Shown: piece by piece, positions 26,301 to 34,602 of the stretch
How the letters are laid out: each line of letters starts with the position of its first letter
Position numbering within the stretch: position 1 is the first letter of the stretch
Assembly: GCF_003443995.1 (NCBI RefSeq)
Contig: NZ_QWEY01000005.1
Coordinates: 1-64,000, forward strand
DNA from: Pseudotabrizicola alkalilacus
GTDB lineage: Bacteria > Pseudomonadota > Alphaproteobacteria > Rhodobacterales > Rhodobacteraceae
Length of the DNA: 64,000 nucleotides
Reading direction: 5' to 3'
Made by a program: the position numbers and the translations under genes
The notes under the pieces: model-generated
Databases searched by the model: none
Told to the model about the DNA's origin: nothing
The model's input: the letters and a program-made list of their open reading frames with translations, nothing else

Positions 26301-29195
26301 GATGGAAAATTGGAACTGGTAGAACAAGCGCGTCAAGTGATCGACAACCTGAATGACAGAGACCTTCTGACTGTTGAAGACATCGTAGTACGCTTACAGA
26401 ATGGCCAGAATCCGTCACTAAGCGATGAGACCAAAGATGACTATTTTTCCCAGTTCTACCCTGATTTTGTCCAAGCCCTCGGCGCTTTGGACCAAGGTGG
26501 CGGAAAAATTTTACCCGCAATAGAGAGCGGGACTAAGATTGGGCTGCTTGATTTTTCGCAGTTAGACGACAGCGAGCGCAAGCGTTCAGTCCAATTGTTC
26601 GAGAATTGGCGCGCGTTGAAAAATGCCATGACCCCCAACCGAAGTGATCTCGGCCAATCGTTGCGGCAGTTCATGGAACGCCTTGGCTTTACTTCAGTAG
26701 AAGTCGAGCGTGAGACTATTCTATCCGCTCAGCTGCGCACGATGCGAATGCGGTGTGCCGAGTTGACCGCGCAGCGTTGGTTCCTGCCGCCAGCATTTGG
26801 CAGCGAAGCGCGTGGTAGCTACCCAATATTCCTCGCAACAAGCAATATAGACGATGAACAGGTGACCCGCGAGTTGGCGAAGGTCGGACGCGACGCCCCT
26901 TGTATCCTGCTGGTGTTTGGCACTCTGACCAAGACTCGGCGTGAGAATTTCGCTTTGGCAATGCGTCGCGCGAAACAATCGGTGTTGCTGATTGATGAGG
27001 CTCAGGTGCTGTTTCTTACGACCGGGACGTCTTGGATGGAGCGCCTTATCTCTTGTGCGGCACCATTTGGGTATCTTCAGCCTTATACGACCAGTGCCGG
27101 TAAAATTCCTACCGAGATGTTCTTTGGCCGTGAAGAGGAAATTGAAAAGATCGAATCCGCGACCTCTGATGGCTGTCTTGTCTATGGCGGCCGGCAACTT
27201 GGAAAATCAGCGCTGCTTCACCATGTCCGAAAGCGTTTCCATCAGCCCGCGACCGGGCGCCATGCCTATTACCTGAAAATCGATGAATTCGGTGGTCAAG
27301 TGCATTCTGCGGATCAAATCTGGTCCCTGATAAAGCGGGAACTGGCGAACGATCAGATACTGCCTAAAACTGCGTTAGATGCTGATGATATTCGGGACGG
27401 TGTCCGCGATTGGCTGGACAAAGGCGGAGAGCGCCGGATCTTGTTGTTGATCGACGAGGCTGACATGTTCTTGGCCTCCGAGGTGCGCAACGGCTTCCCG
27501 AACCTCAACCGACTGAAAGATATGATGGAGAACTCAGCGCGGCGTTTCAAGGTCGTGTTCGCGGGCTTGCACAATGTGCGCCGTTTGGCAAAAGCGCCGA
27601 ACTCTCCTTTGGTTCATCTTGGAGATCCTATCTGCGTTGGCCCTATGAACACGTCCAGTATGAGCAGCCTGCAAGCCCGTCGCCTCGTGACAGAGCCTAT
27701 GCGGGCTGCCGGTTTCGGCTATGCTTCGCCCGACCTCGTTCAGGCGGTGTTGACGCGCGTAAACTACTACCCGTCGCTCGTGCAAGTGTTCTGCAAGGCG
27801 TTGCTCGAGGGCATTTCGAGCCAAGCCAGACCAAGGGGGCAAGGGCCGCGCTGGCTGCTTGAAAAGGACAATCTTTTCGAGAACAACGAAGACATCAATT
27901 CGCAGATCCGCGAGCGCTTTCAGTGGACACTCAACCTTGATCCTCGCTATGAATTGATCGCCAAGGTTTTGGCGCTGTATAGACTTGACGGCGTTGAACG
28001 CGATGGGGGCGCTCTGGCTCCAGAGGATGTTGCGCACGAAGTCGCAGGTTTTTGGCCGCGTGGCTTTGATATGCTGCCGAGCGAGGATTTCCGGGCGTTT
28101 CTCGACGAAATGGTGGACCTGGGCGTATTGATCCGACAAGGAAACGGTGTGGGCACTTACGGCTTACGCGGTGCGCAGGTGGCACAGATGCTCGGACAGC
28201 GCGATCAACTTGAATACGAAATTCTCAAAATTGCAGAAAAAGAGCCGAGGGTAGATTATGACCCCAGCTTCTATCATCGGCGCGCAAGGTTCGATCAGTT
28301 AGAGCGGCGGTCGCCGCTCTCGGATAGTGCTTTGGCCAAGCTTTTTGATTCCAAAACTCCAGGATTAAGGTTCCTCGTCACGGCACCGGGAATTTGGGGG
28401 GGCGATGCGGCACAGGCAATAGCGGATTTGGCCGAGGGCTGGCAGGATCAGAACGGGCTGTTGAGTGGCGCACTGTTGCACGGTAGCGAGGATGAGCTTC
28501 GTCGTCACGTCGAGCGCAGCAGCGGTCGGCGCGTCATCGTTATTCCTGCCAGTAATAAAGTAGCGCCGAGGTGGGTGTCGTGGCTGGCAGAACGCGACCA
28601 GGTGTCGCGGCATGGCAATCTGATTCCGATCTTTGTTGGGGGGCACGAACAGATCGCGAATCTGTTGCCTCAGCGCGACTCTGGCGTTGCAATCATCAAG
28701 TTGGTAGCGCGGCCATGGGAGCAAAACATGCTTCGAGCTTGGCTGACCGAGGTCGGTCTTCAGGCGTTGGATTCACTGGAGTTCCGGGGCGTGCTACTCG
28801 ATGCCTGCGGTGGATCGCCTGTTTTGCTTGAGAAAATGCGCCCTCAACTAGAAGCACTTGTGTCAGGCCGTCGCACAGAAAGCGCCGAGGGTGCTATCCG
28901 TGAGATGGGAAGCGGGTTTTCACTGCGGCCCGCGGAAATCGGCTTGCCAGAAAGTTTGGTGCCCGAATTTTGCTCTGCTATAGAATTGATTGCTGATGGT
29001 GCGCCTGAGCGTGATGTCGTCGATCTGCTTTTGGCTGCAGGAAACACCAACGCCGGTGCGGATATCACCCTGATGTGTCATCTTGGTCTCTTTCAACGGC
29101 CTGACCCAAGTGATCCAGATTGGCTCGTTTGTTCGGCGATGGGCAGCCTTCTGTTCCGGACGTGTGAGCGGCCTGCGGGCGACGGTCGGAACTAA
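23358..29195 (+). CDS. Giant AAA/STAND-type ATPase of the defence operon
   Basis: About 1945 aa from TTG 23358, chosen because GGGAGAGG precedes it and it overlaps the micro-ORF stop; a TTG at 23340 is also in frame. The N-terminal two thirds are largely helical with coiled-coil-like, acidic and Glu/Ala-rich stretches (about residues 260-340 and 850-900) and no known enzyme motif. Around 1210 the phrase SVLLIDEAQVLFL may be a degenerate ATPase core. A clear Orc-type module follows: FFGREEEIEKIE, Walker A GGRQLGKS near 1275, and Walker B RILLLIDEADMF near 1361. A winged-helix-like region and a second alpha/beta part follow. Such ATPases sense or switch in defence complexes. It joins the next gene by TAATG. 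Confidence 0.75.
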   Translation: MSPPNDIESGLTPELLKEVLEIIPSDRRTFSECFVFVDKAGRAKDEVFYAALLDRIQSSVVYCRSLELAFQKSPRDKERQRAPSVRIGKWLRNRFLSHGITFSEFADLTDDQIDEVFSVMSPLEAEIFHLMRRFSQVSNDEAHLSLPTALETTEQPQWMVLRDELRDALNMLDDADTEAAGQILDLANQLLSACADHERAAVSRNAVVLQTLREKLLTDLAAVEAFSGGVEFLAKVRTLDTRDALERLEGFVVSLVGAAAVLAEKVAAAHEATLLEQTARLNADCSRSELMAALDAAERAEGEEKAAHENFERLVQQTLDQLDVPISQELSAAIQLASDEERLPENAQDDPVDIYAALPPTTEREPEPQDDPLHATVPGAKNGLSEERQFEAEQPAAMAEKRTKLAAVFEDTSATLSVNISQPVEPEADEDPAAVWTGHKTLEDMLAVYLHDGELALAWHLADLAEEAGHVPPISPLLIRALAAGPTITGPYDQSTQGMGELLAAAMSGLDRAEQSGPSASRRARSIALAALMRPALLSRDTNARELLANLSLSGSLSDYAGVVNSLTSLRHDFQPSIAELTTLVGGEKKRLLPDVLASIQAWLPGARSARCMHAPSNTVLHKVLSLQGDMGALFEAVQKDDLLTIEERLDFLQGLVETKYVAEQLVAAEEKALNRPKGDAIRGMALDWICRKLREGAELILRWRTAKQEDGRVDDRRKEDLQRYMSNLRKELEQVSIESDCGDGLDAAVQASVDRAIREMLAILDGRHGTSAPARIPDTLELPLLRLPGECQPFAPDGAEYAKERAVQRKLLLSALTTSDAVALDEVSALRRHLADHAILPARKILSRVQRYGELSDAEIGMLQQELDEKHQEAVGAARSEIKSLRHDLEPLQSIDLTTSQQIQLWLDRLSAIADALVRKPEAGPALPMVDGLRTPDIPADFPQLSWVLQEGRTLRDSVRSRIIADQKGRLNRLIDRYTADGKLELVEQARQVIDNLNDRDLLTVEDIVVRLQNGQNPSLSDETKDDYFSQFYPDFVQALGALDQGGGKILPAIESGTKIGLLDFSQLDDSERKRSVQLFENWRALKNAMTPNRSDLGQSLRQFMERLGFTSVEVERETILSAQLRTMRMRCAELTAQRWFLPPAFGSEARGSYPIFLATSNIDDEQVTRELAKVGRDAPCILLVFGTLTKTRRENFALAMRRAKQSVLLIDEAQVLFLTTGTSWMERLISCAAPFGYLQPYTTSAGKIPTEMFFGREEEIEKIESATSDGCLVYGGRQLGKSALLHHVRKRFHQPATGRHAYYLKIDEFGGQVHSADQIWSLIKRELANDQILPKTALDADDIRDGVRDWLDKGGERRILLLIDEADMFLASEVRNGFPNLNRLKDMMENSARRFKVVFAGLHNVRRLAKAPNSPLVHLGDPICVGPMNTSSMSSLQARRLVTEPMRAAGFGYASPDLVQAVLTRVNYYPSLVQVFCKALLEGISSQARPRGQGPRWLLEKDNLFENNEDINSQIRERFQWTLNLDPRYELIAKVLALYRLDGVERDGGALAPEDVAHEVAGFWPRGFDMLPSEDFRAFLDEMVDLGVLIRQGNGVGTYGLRGAQVAQMLGQRDQLEYEILKIAEKEPRVDYDPSFYHRRARFDQLERRSPLSDSALAKLFDSKTPGLRFLVTAPGIWGGDAAQAIADLAEGWQDQNGLLSGALLHGSEDELRRHVERSSGRRVIVIPASNKVAPRWVSWLAERDQVSRHGNLIPIFVGGHEQIANLLPQRDSGVAIIKLVARPWEQNMLRAWLTEVGLQALDSLEFRGVLLDACGGSPVLLEKMRPQLEALVSGRRTESAEGAIREMGSGFSLRPAEIGLPESLVPEFCSAIELIADGAPERDVVDLLLAAGNTNAGADITLMCHLGLFQRPDPSDPDWLVCSAMGSLLFRTCERPAGDGRN

Positions 29196-30223
29196 TGTCT
29201 TCGCTCGCGCCCAGTATCTGGGGACTGCCTTCACTTAGGCAATTCCTTTCCGATGTCGAGGCGACTGTTTGGGACGGAGGGTCGGTTCTTTTGTTGGACG
29301 AATCGACACCATCTGGCGTGACAGAGCAGTTGTTGCAGCGATTTCAGGACAGTTATACGGCCAATGAGCTCTCGCCAGCGCAAGGTATTACGCCTTTGTT
29401 ATCTATCGTCGATCTTGTTGGGTGCGACAAGAATCTGGCCGCGGTTGTCGCCGCTGACAATCACGTTGTGATTGTTGACGGGAGGAAACTTCCGATGGCA
29501 GATTTAGCAGAATGGAAGGTGTTTCTTCATCGATTTTCCCTAGCTCGGGCACCTCTTGAAGGCGGCCTCGCTGTGCTTTTTCTCGCGCCGAAAGGGTTTA
29601 GCGTTGAAGGGCAAACGAGGGTTGAATGGGCGGGTCGTTTAAAGCGGATTGATGCAATCATCTGGGCGGAGTTCCATGTCCCATCTGGGCGCTCCACTCT
29701 TTTCCAGGACCTTGCAGTGAATCTCGCCACAGAACTCTGTGGCTGGCGGCTCGATTTGATAGCTGATTTGGTCACGCAGCGCGAGGAAGACATCGTGCAT
29801 CCTTACGGTTGGATGAGTCGAAATCTCGACAGAGCCAGCAGTTTTGAAGGCAGTTTCGGGACCCGCACATTCTCGTGCCCGCTGCATCTTTCTTCCAGTC
29901 TCCAAGGAAAAGAATGTGATCAGCGCATCTGGAAGGCGCAGCTCGCATCGATTTTTCCGTGGATTGAGGAACATCGCATACGAATTGTAGAGCGCTACAA
30001 AAAATTCCTCCGCATTGATGATAGGTTGCGGCAGTTGAAGGTGTTTGAGGTTGAGAATATCGAACTAGGCGCGCTAACATATCAGTTGCGTCAACACGTT
30101 CCACGCAACGAATTTGAACACATGGAGGCATTGGCCTCAATGCGCAACGATCTTGCGCATCGCAAGCCTATAGACGCACAGAAATTCAAACGTGCCTTGG
30201 AGATATCAGATACGTTGCGGTGA
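29195..30223 (+). CDS. Terminal operon protein with HEPN-like C terminus
   Basis: A 342-aa protein. The N-terminal 200 residues look like a P-loop-fold remnant (SVLLLDESTPSG, VVIVDGRKLP, LAVLFLAPKGF strands) without a proper Walker A. The C terminus is helical and ends EHMEALASMRNDLAHRKPID, carrying an R-N-x-x-x-H motif typical of HEPN and Swt1-like domains, many of which are toxic RNases. It is the last cistron, starting at the final base of the ATPase stop codon. It may be the effector or an ATPase partner. No close family is recognised. Confidence 0.6.
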   Translation: MSSLAPSIWGLPSLRQFLSDVEATVWDGGSVLLLDESTPSGVTEQLLQRFQDSYTANELSPAQGITPLLSIVDLVGCDKNLAAVVAADNHVVIVDGRKLPMADLAEWKVFLHRFSLARAPLEGGLAVLFLAPKGFSVEGQTRVEWAGRLKRIDAIIWAEFHVPSGRSTLFQDLAVNLATELCGWRLDLIADLVTQREEDIVHPYGWMSRNLDRASSFEGSFGTRTFSCPLHLSSSLQGKECDQRIWKAQLASIFPWIEEHRIRIVERYKKFLRIDDRLRQLKVFEVENIELGALTYQLRQHVPRNEFEHMEALASMRNDLAHRKPIDAQKFKRALEISDTLR

Positions 30224-30302
30224 TCGCTGTTAATGTTCTTGTTGCCACAGGTGCGAGTCACACAGGACATTGAAGCTCAGGTAGGTTACGGCGGTTGTTC
30301 GT

Positions 30303-30314
30303 CCCCGCAACCAA
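30303..30314. repeat. Partial tRNA-Met 3'-end copy (secondary att site)
   Basis: Twelve bases, ccccgcaaccaa, match the tRNA 3' end at 147-158. The copy lies 101 bp upstream of the longer 15-bp copy. It suggests a second, nested or tandem integration event, or a scar of a lost element. Confidence 0.5.
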
Positions 30315-30403
30315 TAACAATAGCGCTGTAGCGTTTAGGCTGCTCGCGAAGGGCAGGGTGGGATGATCGCCCGGAACATGTAGAAACAGTTTGCAGATCG
30401 CGT

Positions 30404-30418
30404 CCCCGCAACCAAAAT
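30404..30418. repeat. Right attachment-site core (attR-like)
   Basis: Exact 15-bp repeat of 147-161. Bases outside the core differ on both sides, as expected for crossover junctions. The DNA immediately after it contains a strong plus-strand terminator, as a tRNA gene's own 3' flank would. Confidence 0.7.
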
Positions 30419-30444
30419 CTTGTAGCTAGATCAACAGCTTAAGA

Positions 30445-30467
30445 GCCGCCCTCAAGGGCGGCTTTTT
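30445..30467 (+). terminator. Rho-independent terminator, probably the original tRNA-Met terminator
   Basis: Stem GCCGCCC (30445-30451) and GGGCGGC (30456-30462) with loop TCAA and five T residues after it. It sits 27 bp beyond the att core, so before island integration it would have closed the tRNA transcript. It now also ends the defence operon. Confidence 0.8.
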
Positions 30468-30641
30468 GCGTTCCCCACCGCGGGTCAACAATAGGTCAAC
30501 AAACGGACGAATTCCGCGTGCGAAAACAGTGGGATAGTAGCCGGGCAGGACCAGAAACGGACAAAAACCGCAGCCGACACAGTTCAACAGGGCTGGGATG
30601 CTGAGTGCCCCGTTCTGCAGTTGATCTGCCTCGATCGGCCT

Positions 30642-32189
30642 TTAAGTCTTGAACAGCTGTATGTTTGCATCGACGCCGTTGAGCTGAAGAACCGCTGCTA
30701 CTGTTCTTGCCCAAGTGCTTGCTCGCTCGAGCGACTGGCTTTGTATCGGGCTCAAGGTAACTACACCACCGTACCCATCAGTCTCCCCAACACCTGCCTG
30801 CCGTAGCCATCGCGCGAAGCCCCGCCGAGCATCAAAAACTCTCACCAGCGCGGTTCCGCACTCTCCTTCTGCAACAGGACCTACCCCGGACAGAAACATG
30901 GGAGTTGGAACATGATTGTTTGCAGCATCCTGTCCGGCAAGATTCGCCCAGCTCCAAAGGTTTGACCATTCCACTTTTGTCCTGGGTCCGGGAGGTAGAA
31001 TTGGTGGATCGCCTGGCTCGACCGCGCCTAAGCGATCCTGCCCAGGAAATGCTGTAGACAGGGAAGGCATTGCACCAGGGACCATATTCCATCCGGTTTC
31101 AATTGCTACCGTCGTTCCCGTTCTATTGCGGACTCGCATCAAGACGTTGAATCGCGCAGCGATGCCGGTCTCCCACTCGATAATCTTTACGTCTTCTGGC
31201 CTTGCCATCAGAAGGCCGAAGTAGAATTGACCAGCGAGATAACGCCAATCCTCGGGATCAATACCCAAGAAATCAATCAAGAAGGTGGCCTTCGAACCGC
31301 CCTTTGGGTGCGTTCGATCCAACAAGTACTTCGTGAACTTGCCCTCTGGCAGCAGCGCCTGCAGGATATCAGTCGGCGTGCCGATGGCCTTGAAGTCAAA
31401 GCTAGTGCGGGAATCATTCTGTAGAATGACATTGCTGATCTCGTCCAGTACTCTCAGTTCGACGCTGAGGGTTTGCTTGCGCTTAACTGCAGTTGCAGCC
31501 TGCTGTCCTCTAAGCGAGGCTATAGCCGATGGCCTGGCAGGCCCGTGTAGCGCCAGCCATCCATAGGGCTGCCAAACAGAACCAGCGGGCTTGACGTCCT
31601 CCGAGCCATCGAGGGGCCAATCCTGATTGCCTTCGAAGCTGAGTTCCTGGATGACTGCACCGTTTGAAATCGCTGCAGCATAGATTAACAAGTCAAAGAA
31701 GCCCCGGCGATGGACGGGATTCCCGGGGTCAATCTGAAAAGCGCCCACGTATCCAGGTATTGACCTTAGGTGATTGTCGATTGCATCGCGTAGGTCGTCG
31801 TCGAGAGAGGATAGAGTTATGCACTCGGCAGTATGAATTCGAAAGACCTCCAAACCCGCTTCGTGATCCACGCTTGACCACCCAAGTTTCAAGGAATCCA
31901 GCCACTCCCAAATGACATACTTGTAGATGTCATTGTCATGGGAGACTGTTCGGCCAGTGCCTCTTTCATATCCGTGCACGCCAGTTGTCCGCTCAGCGAA
32001 TTCGGACAAAGTCGGTACTCCAACACGGAACTGTGCATGAGTGCGTCCGTTCACATCTGCACTGCCTAGTGCAAAGAGCACTTCTTTCGTAAAGAAGCTC
32101 AGCGCCGGGTCAGGTAACCCTGCAGCGCTGCCGTCGAGCAGAAATCCGTATGCATGTTGGCTTGTAATTGATCCGATCCAACAATCAAT
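30642..32189 (-). CDS. DUF6883-like domain protein, third gene of a coupled cassette
   Basis: The conventional start is GTG 32081 (479 aa). The same frame stays open upstream to an ATT at 32189 that overlaps the preceding gene's stop as ATTGA and adds 36 residues (DCWIGSITSQHAYGFLL...), giving 515 aa; I list the longer form. Around the centre the run LPEGKFTKYLLDRTHPKGGS, KATFLIDFLG and a later Trp/Tyr-rich strand resemble DUF6883, a small uncharacterised domain found near toxin and conflict genes. Flanking regions are not recognised. No signal peptide. Codon use is AT-richer than the chromosome on the right. Confidence 0.55.
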   Translation of the reverse strand: MDCWIGSITSQHAYGFLLDGSAAGLPDPALSFFTKEVLFALGSADVNGRTHAQFRVGVPTLSEFAERTTGVHGYERGTGRTVSHDNDIYKYVIWEWLDSLKLGWSSVDHEAGLEVFRIHTAECITLSSLDDDLRDAIDNHLRSIPGYVGAFQIDPGNPVHRRGFFDLLIYAAAISNGAVIQELSFEGNQDWPLDGSEDVKPAGSVWQPYGWLALHGPARPSAIASLRGQQAATAVKRKQTLSVELRVLDEISNVILQNDSRTSFDFKAIGTPTDILQALLPEGKFTKYLLDRTHPKGGSKATFLIDFLGIDPEDWRYLAGQFYFGLLMARPEDVKIIEWETGIAARFNVLMRVRNRTGTTVAIETGWNMVPGAMPSLSTAFPGQDRLGAVEPGDPPILPPGPRTKVEWSNLWSWANLAGQDAANNHVPTPMFLSGVGPVAEGECGTALVRVFDARRGFARWLRQAGVGETDGYGGVVTLSPIQSQSLERASTWARTVAAVLQLNGVDANIQLFKT

Positions 32190-33237
32190 GACCGCGCATC
32201 CGAAGGCTCACGGATCGACGGCCCAAATCTTCGAGCACATCACTAGCGATAAGATCACCGGGAAACTTCGAGAAAGGTTCTGTCGTTAGCTTCTGCGATA
32301 CTAGTGCCCTTACAACTTCATTGCACACAGCGTTGCAGGCTGTGTCCTTATATCGGGGGACGGATCGCGCACCATTTGTTTCAAGCACTTTTGCAGCAAT
32401 CAGAAAGAACAGCAAGCGACTGCCACGGATGGCTTGATAGCCCTTTCTGGTAGACTGGTTCATGAACACATGATAAAATATTGGGGGAAAATTGCGCCAT
32501 TGCCGATCATGGAAATCAATATCCTCAAAGTTAGAAGACTGAATGCAGGAAATAAATTGTGAGAGATAATAGCGCGCTAAGTTCTTTCGCTTAGTATTTG
32601 CTCTGAGTGCCGCTTCGAGTATAGTGTCCAGGAATGCTATTGTGTTCTCTTGTTCTTCGATTTCTTCAACACTTGGTATTGGCCCCCCAATCTCTCCACC
32701 CCCATGGCGAATGTCCCGAAACGCCACCCAGTTAGAGGCCTCATCATCAACGGGAAATGCGCTGTGGCAAGTTCGGTCGACTTGATCAGCCTTTAGGGCG
32801 TTCTTTTCGATTGTAAAGCCAATTCCCTTGAAGCTTTCTTGCGCATAATAAACGCCAACAGCGGCAGGCCCGAAGAATGAACCTGACACGTCAAAAGGAT
32901 GCAATCGACCTTCAGTGACATGCTGTACTATAGGTCGATCCTCAAGCTCGCCTCGAGCAATGGCTGCCTTAAAGAAAATCTGCTCAGAGAATAAAGTCCA
33001 TCGTACGGCTGCCACGAAGTCCACAAGTTCTGAAAAAGAGCCGCATTGTAGATAGACGCTATCAGCAAAGAAACGCACCTTTACGTCAGCTTGAATATTT
33101 TGGGCATGTTCTAGCAGAGTGTGAGAAAAAGTCTCGATCTTCAGCGGATACTGACTTGAGCTGATTTTTGCGCTGTCTTTCGTTCCAAGCAAATCAAGGA
33201 ATACGATCCAAGATTCTTTCTCGCGCTGATTTGTCAT
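32185..33237 (-). CDS. Nucleotide-cyclase-fold-like protein of unknown function
   Basis: A 350-aa protein. The N-terminal half has the pattern of class III cyclase/GGDEF-like folds: WIVFLDLLGTKDS near the start, VKVRFFADSVYLQ around residues 50-62, AIARGELEDRP, then GSFFGPAAVGVYYAQES. In cyclases the first Asp and the Asp of the second motif bind metal; both positions are occupied here. The C-terminal half is helical and unrecognised. It overlaps the preceding gene by ATGA and the following gene by ATTGA, so all three are likely co-translated. A signalling or nucleotide-sensing role is inference. Confidence 0.5.
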   Translation of the reverse strand: MTNQREKESWIVFLDLLGTKDSAKISSSQYPLKIETFSHTLLEHAQNIQADVKVRFFADSVYLQCGSFSELVDFVAAVRWTLFSEQIFFKAAIARGELEDRPIVQHVTEGRLHPFDVSGSFFGPAAVGVYYAQESFKGIGFTIEKNALKADQVDRTCHSAFPVDDEASNWVAFRDIRHGGGEIGGPIPSVEEIEEQENTIAFLDTILEAALRANTKRKNLARYYLSQFISCIQSSNFEDIDFHDRQWRNFPPIFYHVFMNQSTRKGYQAIRGSRLLFFLIAAKVLETNGARSVPRYKDTACNAVCNEVVRALVSQKLTTEPFSKFPGDLIASDVLEDLGRRSVSLRMRGH

Positions 33238-34244
33238 TTCGCACCCAAGTATACTCGAGTTAAATAAATGGCGTCTGATGCTGCCAACTCGGCTGCGTGC
33301 AGCGGGGGATCGTCTCCGAAGCTTAAACCGAACTTCCGGCCACCGGAGCCACGGCTGTCAAGTCCGGTCAGCAGAGCATCGAGCTTGTTCCTTAACTTCG
33401 GATTAGTGCGAGCCTCCATGGAACGCTTTTGAACAACTAAGTGGCATATTCCTTGGGGTGCGTCCTCAAGGATACGAAGTAGCGGCCGCTCTGGGAGCTG
33501 GTTGCGATATGACGGATAGTTGAGGATCGTGCGCGCCATCTGTTCTCGCGAAATCTGTGCGCCAGAGATCACTCTCAGCATGAACTCGTCCCACAAGCGC
33601 ACAAACGCATCGAGATGTGCTTCTGTTCCAAACTTGTCACTTTTTCTGGCCAAAGCCGAAAATGATACGTAAGGGGCGGTTTCTTCAGCTAGGTGACCAG
33701 CCTGATGTGCAAAGATCACCTTCTTCCGAAACAGCTCCTTTAGCGTTCCCGTGGGACCAAGGGTGCCCTGAATGATCTGCGCAGGAAGATAGGAGTTGGC
33801 AAAGCTGATATCGAGAAGAAAGTCTGCAAGGTGGTTGGCGACAGTCTTAACTGTAGCTCCGGTGTGAGCGACGTCGACATCCAGAGGATGTGGCCCAAGG
33901 TATCCATCAGCCTTCTGCAGGTCGATCGCAACGAGCAACGGATTGTTGGTCACAACGGTCGGCAGGGTATCCCAACCATTGTCTGAGACAATGAAACGAT
34001 AGCTTTGCCCACACGGTATTGGGAAACCTCGTGCCGCCGACCACTCAGAGAAGTTACGGTGTTGAGGGCTACCAAGAATTGGATGGATGCTCACGCCAGA
34101 CAATCGAATGCCAGCTGTGACGGCAAGATTCTTCTTTGCCGATAGAAGCCTTAACTCCCAGAGTTTCTGGATGACTGGAATAGGGAAATTCGTTACGTTG
34201 TTTTGACCTACAGCTGCCAGTAGTATCCGCGCTCCAGTACTCAA
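33234..34244 (-). CDS. Hypothetical protein, first gene of the coupled cassette
   Basis: A 336-aa soluble protein, no family recognised. It has an N-terminal alpha/beta stretch (ARILLAAVGQNNVTNFPIPV, then VIQKLWELR) and a Ser/Thr-rich middle. The C terminus ends DAIYLTRVYLGAK. It has no transmembrane segment. The stop overlaps the start of the cyclase-like gene by four bases, making it the leading cistron of a three-gene minus-strand unit. It lies between the tRNA island boundary and a prophage lysis module. Confidence 0.5.
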   Translation of the reverse strand: MSTGARILLAAVGQNNVTNFPIPVIQKLWELRLLSAKKNLAVTAGIRLSGVSIHPILGSPQHRNFSEWSAARGFPIPCGQSYRFIVSDNGWDTLPTVVTNNPLLVAIDLQKADGYLGPHPLDVDVAHTGATVKTVANHLADFLLDISFANSYLPAQIIQGTLGPTGTLKELFRKKVIFAHQAGHLAEETAPYVSFSALARKSDKFGTEAHLDAFVRLWDEFMLRVISGAQISREQMARTILNYPSYRNQLPERPLLRILEDAPQGICHLVVQKRSMEARTNPKLRNKLDALLTGLDSRGSGGRKFGLSFGDDPPLHAAELAASDAIYLTRVYLGAK

Positions 34245-34351
34245 GACTCACCCTTCCAACGCTGTGAACCCTCATCTTGTTTCAGCGGCAGTTGTTTTTC
34301 AATTTGTTTCTTGGTGTTGAGGGTCGCTCACGAGTGCTTTCTCTTCCCATG

Positions 34352-34579
34352 CTAAGCCCGTTCCCGCACCACATACCCCGCCACGAAGTTCACCGCCCCC
34401 TGCGCGAGCGAAAGTCCCCCGGCAACAAAGGACGCCCCGACTTCGCCACCGCAGGCTTCCGAAAGCCCCGGCAGCCAGGGCGCGATGATCGCGGCCACAA
34501 TTGGGCCCAGAAGGCTCGTCCAGCCGACGGCGGCCATTTTGCGGGTGGGGCGCAGGCTGGGTTGGTTGATCAGGTTCAT
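34352..34579 (-). CDS. Phage holin-like membrane protein
   Basis: A 75-aa protein with two hydrophobic stretches, about residues 16-38 (SLLGPIVAAIIAPWL) and 50-70 (SFVAGGLSLAQGAVNFVAGYV), and a short Arg-rich tail. It lies directly downstream of an endolysin amidase, the normal neighbour of a holin. The start is chosen for AGGAGA seven bases upstream. It is part of a prophage lysis-module remnant and is likely intact, but the surrounding phage is not. Confidence 0.65.
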   Translation of the reverse strand: MNLINQPSLRPTRKMAAVGWTSLLGPIVAAIIAPWLPGLSEACGGEVGASFVAGGLSLAQGAVNFVAGYVVRERA

Positions 34580-34602
34580 CTTGGTCTCTCCTTTGATGGG
34601 TT

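Larger units (their letters stand above)
30224..30641. other. Island boundary region without protein genes
   Basis: About 420 bp holding two copies of the tRNA-Met 3' end (30303-30314 and 30404-30418) and a rho-independent terminator (30445-30467). I see no gene. It marks the right end of the tRNA-associated island. Confidence 0.6.

Noticed and set aside
12888-30223. Complete BREX system
   Set aside because: Only a BrxR-type regulator and a short BrxA-like protein are seen. No methyltransferase PglX, phosphatase-like PglZ, BrxB, BrxC or BrxL is present.
12888-30223. DISARM system
   Set aside because: There is no DNA methylase, no separate DrmB DUF1998 protein and no phospholipase-D DrmC. 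The single giant helicase carries the DUF1998-like part itself.
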